Shown here: piece after piece, positions 62,741 through 64,000 of the stretch
How positions within the stretch are numbered: position 1 is the stretch's first letter
Layout: each line of letters begins with the position of its first letter
NCBI GenBank assembly: GCA_029582265.1
Contig: CM055830.1
Coordinates: 23,358,163-23,422,162 of the forward strand
Length of the DNA stretch: 64,000 nucleotides
Direction of reading: 5' to 3'
From: Zoroaster sp. YZ-2022
Taxonomy: Eukaryota; Echinodermata; Asteroidea; Forcipulatida; Zoroasteridae
The notes under the pieces: model-generated
The model's input: only the letters and a program-made list of their open reading frames with translations
What the model was told of the DNA's origin: nothing
Databases searched by the model: none
Program-made: the position numbers and the translations under genes

Positions 62741-64000
62741 GAATAAAGGGGGGGTTTGGGCACCCAAACCAAAAACCCCACAAACCAAACTTTTTTCCGA
62801 ATTATTCGCTTTTTATATTTTTTTTCCCCAGTTCTGGGAGGATTCCATGACCATCCCCCCCAACCAAAAAAAAAGGGGGGATTTCCCCTGGGGGAGGTAG
62901 CTTTTTTTGCCAAACGATTAGTCAAAAAAGCACCTTCAAAATCGCAAGAGGGCGGGGGAAAATCTGAGAAATTTTTTTAAAGGGAAAAGGGGAACAGAAT
63001 TGTTAAGGGGACGGGGGAGAAAAAGGGGGAAAAAAATTTAAATTTGCTGATGACAATCAAAAGGAGATCAAAAGCGAGGAACCCAGTTTTTTATAACCAC
63101 TTTCCAATTGAGAATTTCCATTTTCACTGCAAATAGCTTACTTATCCTTTACGATGCAAGGTTACATTATGAATCATGACATCAAATTTTAAATTTTTTC
63201 GTTTTTGTGCCAAAAAACCCATTAACCAACCCCCTAGGTATTCTTTTGAAATTCCTTAACCATCAGCACTTTAAAAAAGCCCTTTTAAATTGGCAATTCC
63301 AAAACTCGCAATCTTGGTATTGTTTTTTTATGACGAAATGTCCAGAAACACATGTTAATAAAAATTTTTCAAATGGTTATTTTTCCGGAATATTAAATAT
63401 ATGCAAACTTCGTCAAAAGAGAATGAGAAATTGATTCATGCTTTCTTTCTCGTTTGATTGTGGTAATGCTTTTTTAGGGAATATAAACCTCATTCACAGA
63501 TTTAATTAACCCAAAAAATGCTGCGGCAAGGACTATTTTAGACAAAAGTCGATCCCTAAAATTTTATGAAGAATTACACTGGTCCCGTCTATGGCAACTC
63601 ACCTTCAAAACAAGATCTTTACCCTTCAAAAAACCAAAAATTCCCTTAATGGGAAATTTTAAAAATTTTTTGGGGTAGGGTTTTTTTTGTTGCAGCCCCC
63701 CCTTTTGGGAAAAAGCCCCCAAAAATTTAAGAGGGGCAATTTAATTTTTTCAAAAAATAAAACATTAAAACAATTGCTTTTACAGAATTTCGGCCTATTT
63801 GTAAATTCGACAAAAAACAAACACATAATTAAACTTTTTCATGCCTGTTGTTTTTCTTTATTTTTGCAAAAATTTTACCGAAATAATACATTTTTTAAGG
63901 AAAACCCAAACGCCCATTTTCCTGGCAGCATGGAAACTTCCAGCAAAAATTAGCATTAAATGCACATTGAGCACATAAGTCACGCGCAGTTACCATCCCC
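62741..64000. other. Low-quality terminal sequence
   Basis: Long runs of A, C, G and T; no gene or known repeat could be read. Confidence 0.4.

Noticed and set aside
62287..62783. Long Phe-, Ser- and Lys-rich ORFs
   Set aside because: They are translations of a GAA microsatellite in its frames on both strands.

Overview
This is animal nuclear DNA, most likely from an echinoderm or a close deuterostome relative. It carries Notch/fibropellin-type EGF exons with small introns. It also carries a tandem replication-dependent histone cluster without H1 whose H2B reads like sea-star or sea-urchin H2B ([18 protein letters not shown]), and many invertebrate mobile elements. Nothing bacterial is seen. 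The organism call is inferred from family resemblance only.

Layout. 1-27.2 kb is a nest of about 4.4-kb tandem units, 4425 bp between equivalent points at 19388 and 23813. Each unit holds EGF exons, a short element with about 147-bp core repeats that resembles a non-autonomous Helentron, a block of perfect hairpins with a 31-bp minisatellite, and a decayed minus-strand gag of DIRS type. The units are interrupted at 9.73-19.39 kb by a CCAAT/TATA promoter-like stretch, two further EGF exons and, between those exons, the remains of a Polinton/Maverick (adintovirus-like) element at about 11.87-18.33 kb. The Polinton remnant keeps a DNA polymerase B fragment, an internally deleted chromodomain integrase, a truncated minor-capsid-like gene, a small basic glycine-rich protein, a frameshifted major capsid gene and an adenain-like protease on the plus strand. 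On the minus strand it has a C2HC-type small protein and an intact WW+PC4 protein, the latter behind a TATA/CCAAT/CRE/NRF1 promoter.

27.2-27.7 kb and 42.9-43.4 kb are 500-N gaps. 27.7-42.9 kb is a histone array, all on the minus strand, in the order H3, H2B, H2A, H4. It has 3' stem-loops and about 4.05-kb periodicity. Most copies are broken, and several junctions are chimeric: H2A is cut after residue 79, H4 lacks its last 12 residues, and a 27-codon H2B relic lies upstream of H4.

43.4-44.6 kb is a rearranged Penelope-like element with RT and GIY-YIG parts in opposite orientation and a hammerhead-like motif. 44.6-46.6 kb shows no recognisable gene. 46.64-62.74 kb contains two tandem copies of a segment of about 4.4 kb (net of insertions). 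The segment carries a possible captured gene, a 422-bp TIR element and Helentron-like ends. Copy A additionally holds a LINE fragment and a 5.6-kb foldback element whose arms contain about 230-250-bp subrepeats; copy B is the empty site for both. The last kilobases, like the first 3.4 kb, look corrupted by homopolymer-biased consensus errors.

The most interesting objects are the Polinton remnant with its WW-PC4 gene and virus-like promoter, the foldback element with its empty site, the chimeric histone junctions and the inverted Penelope-like element.
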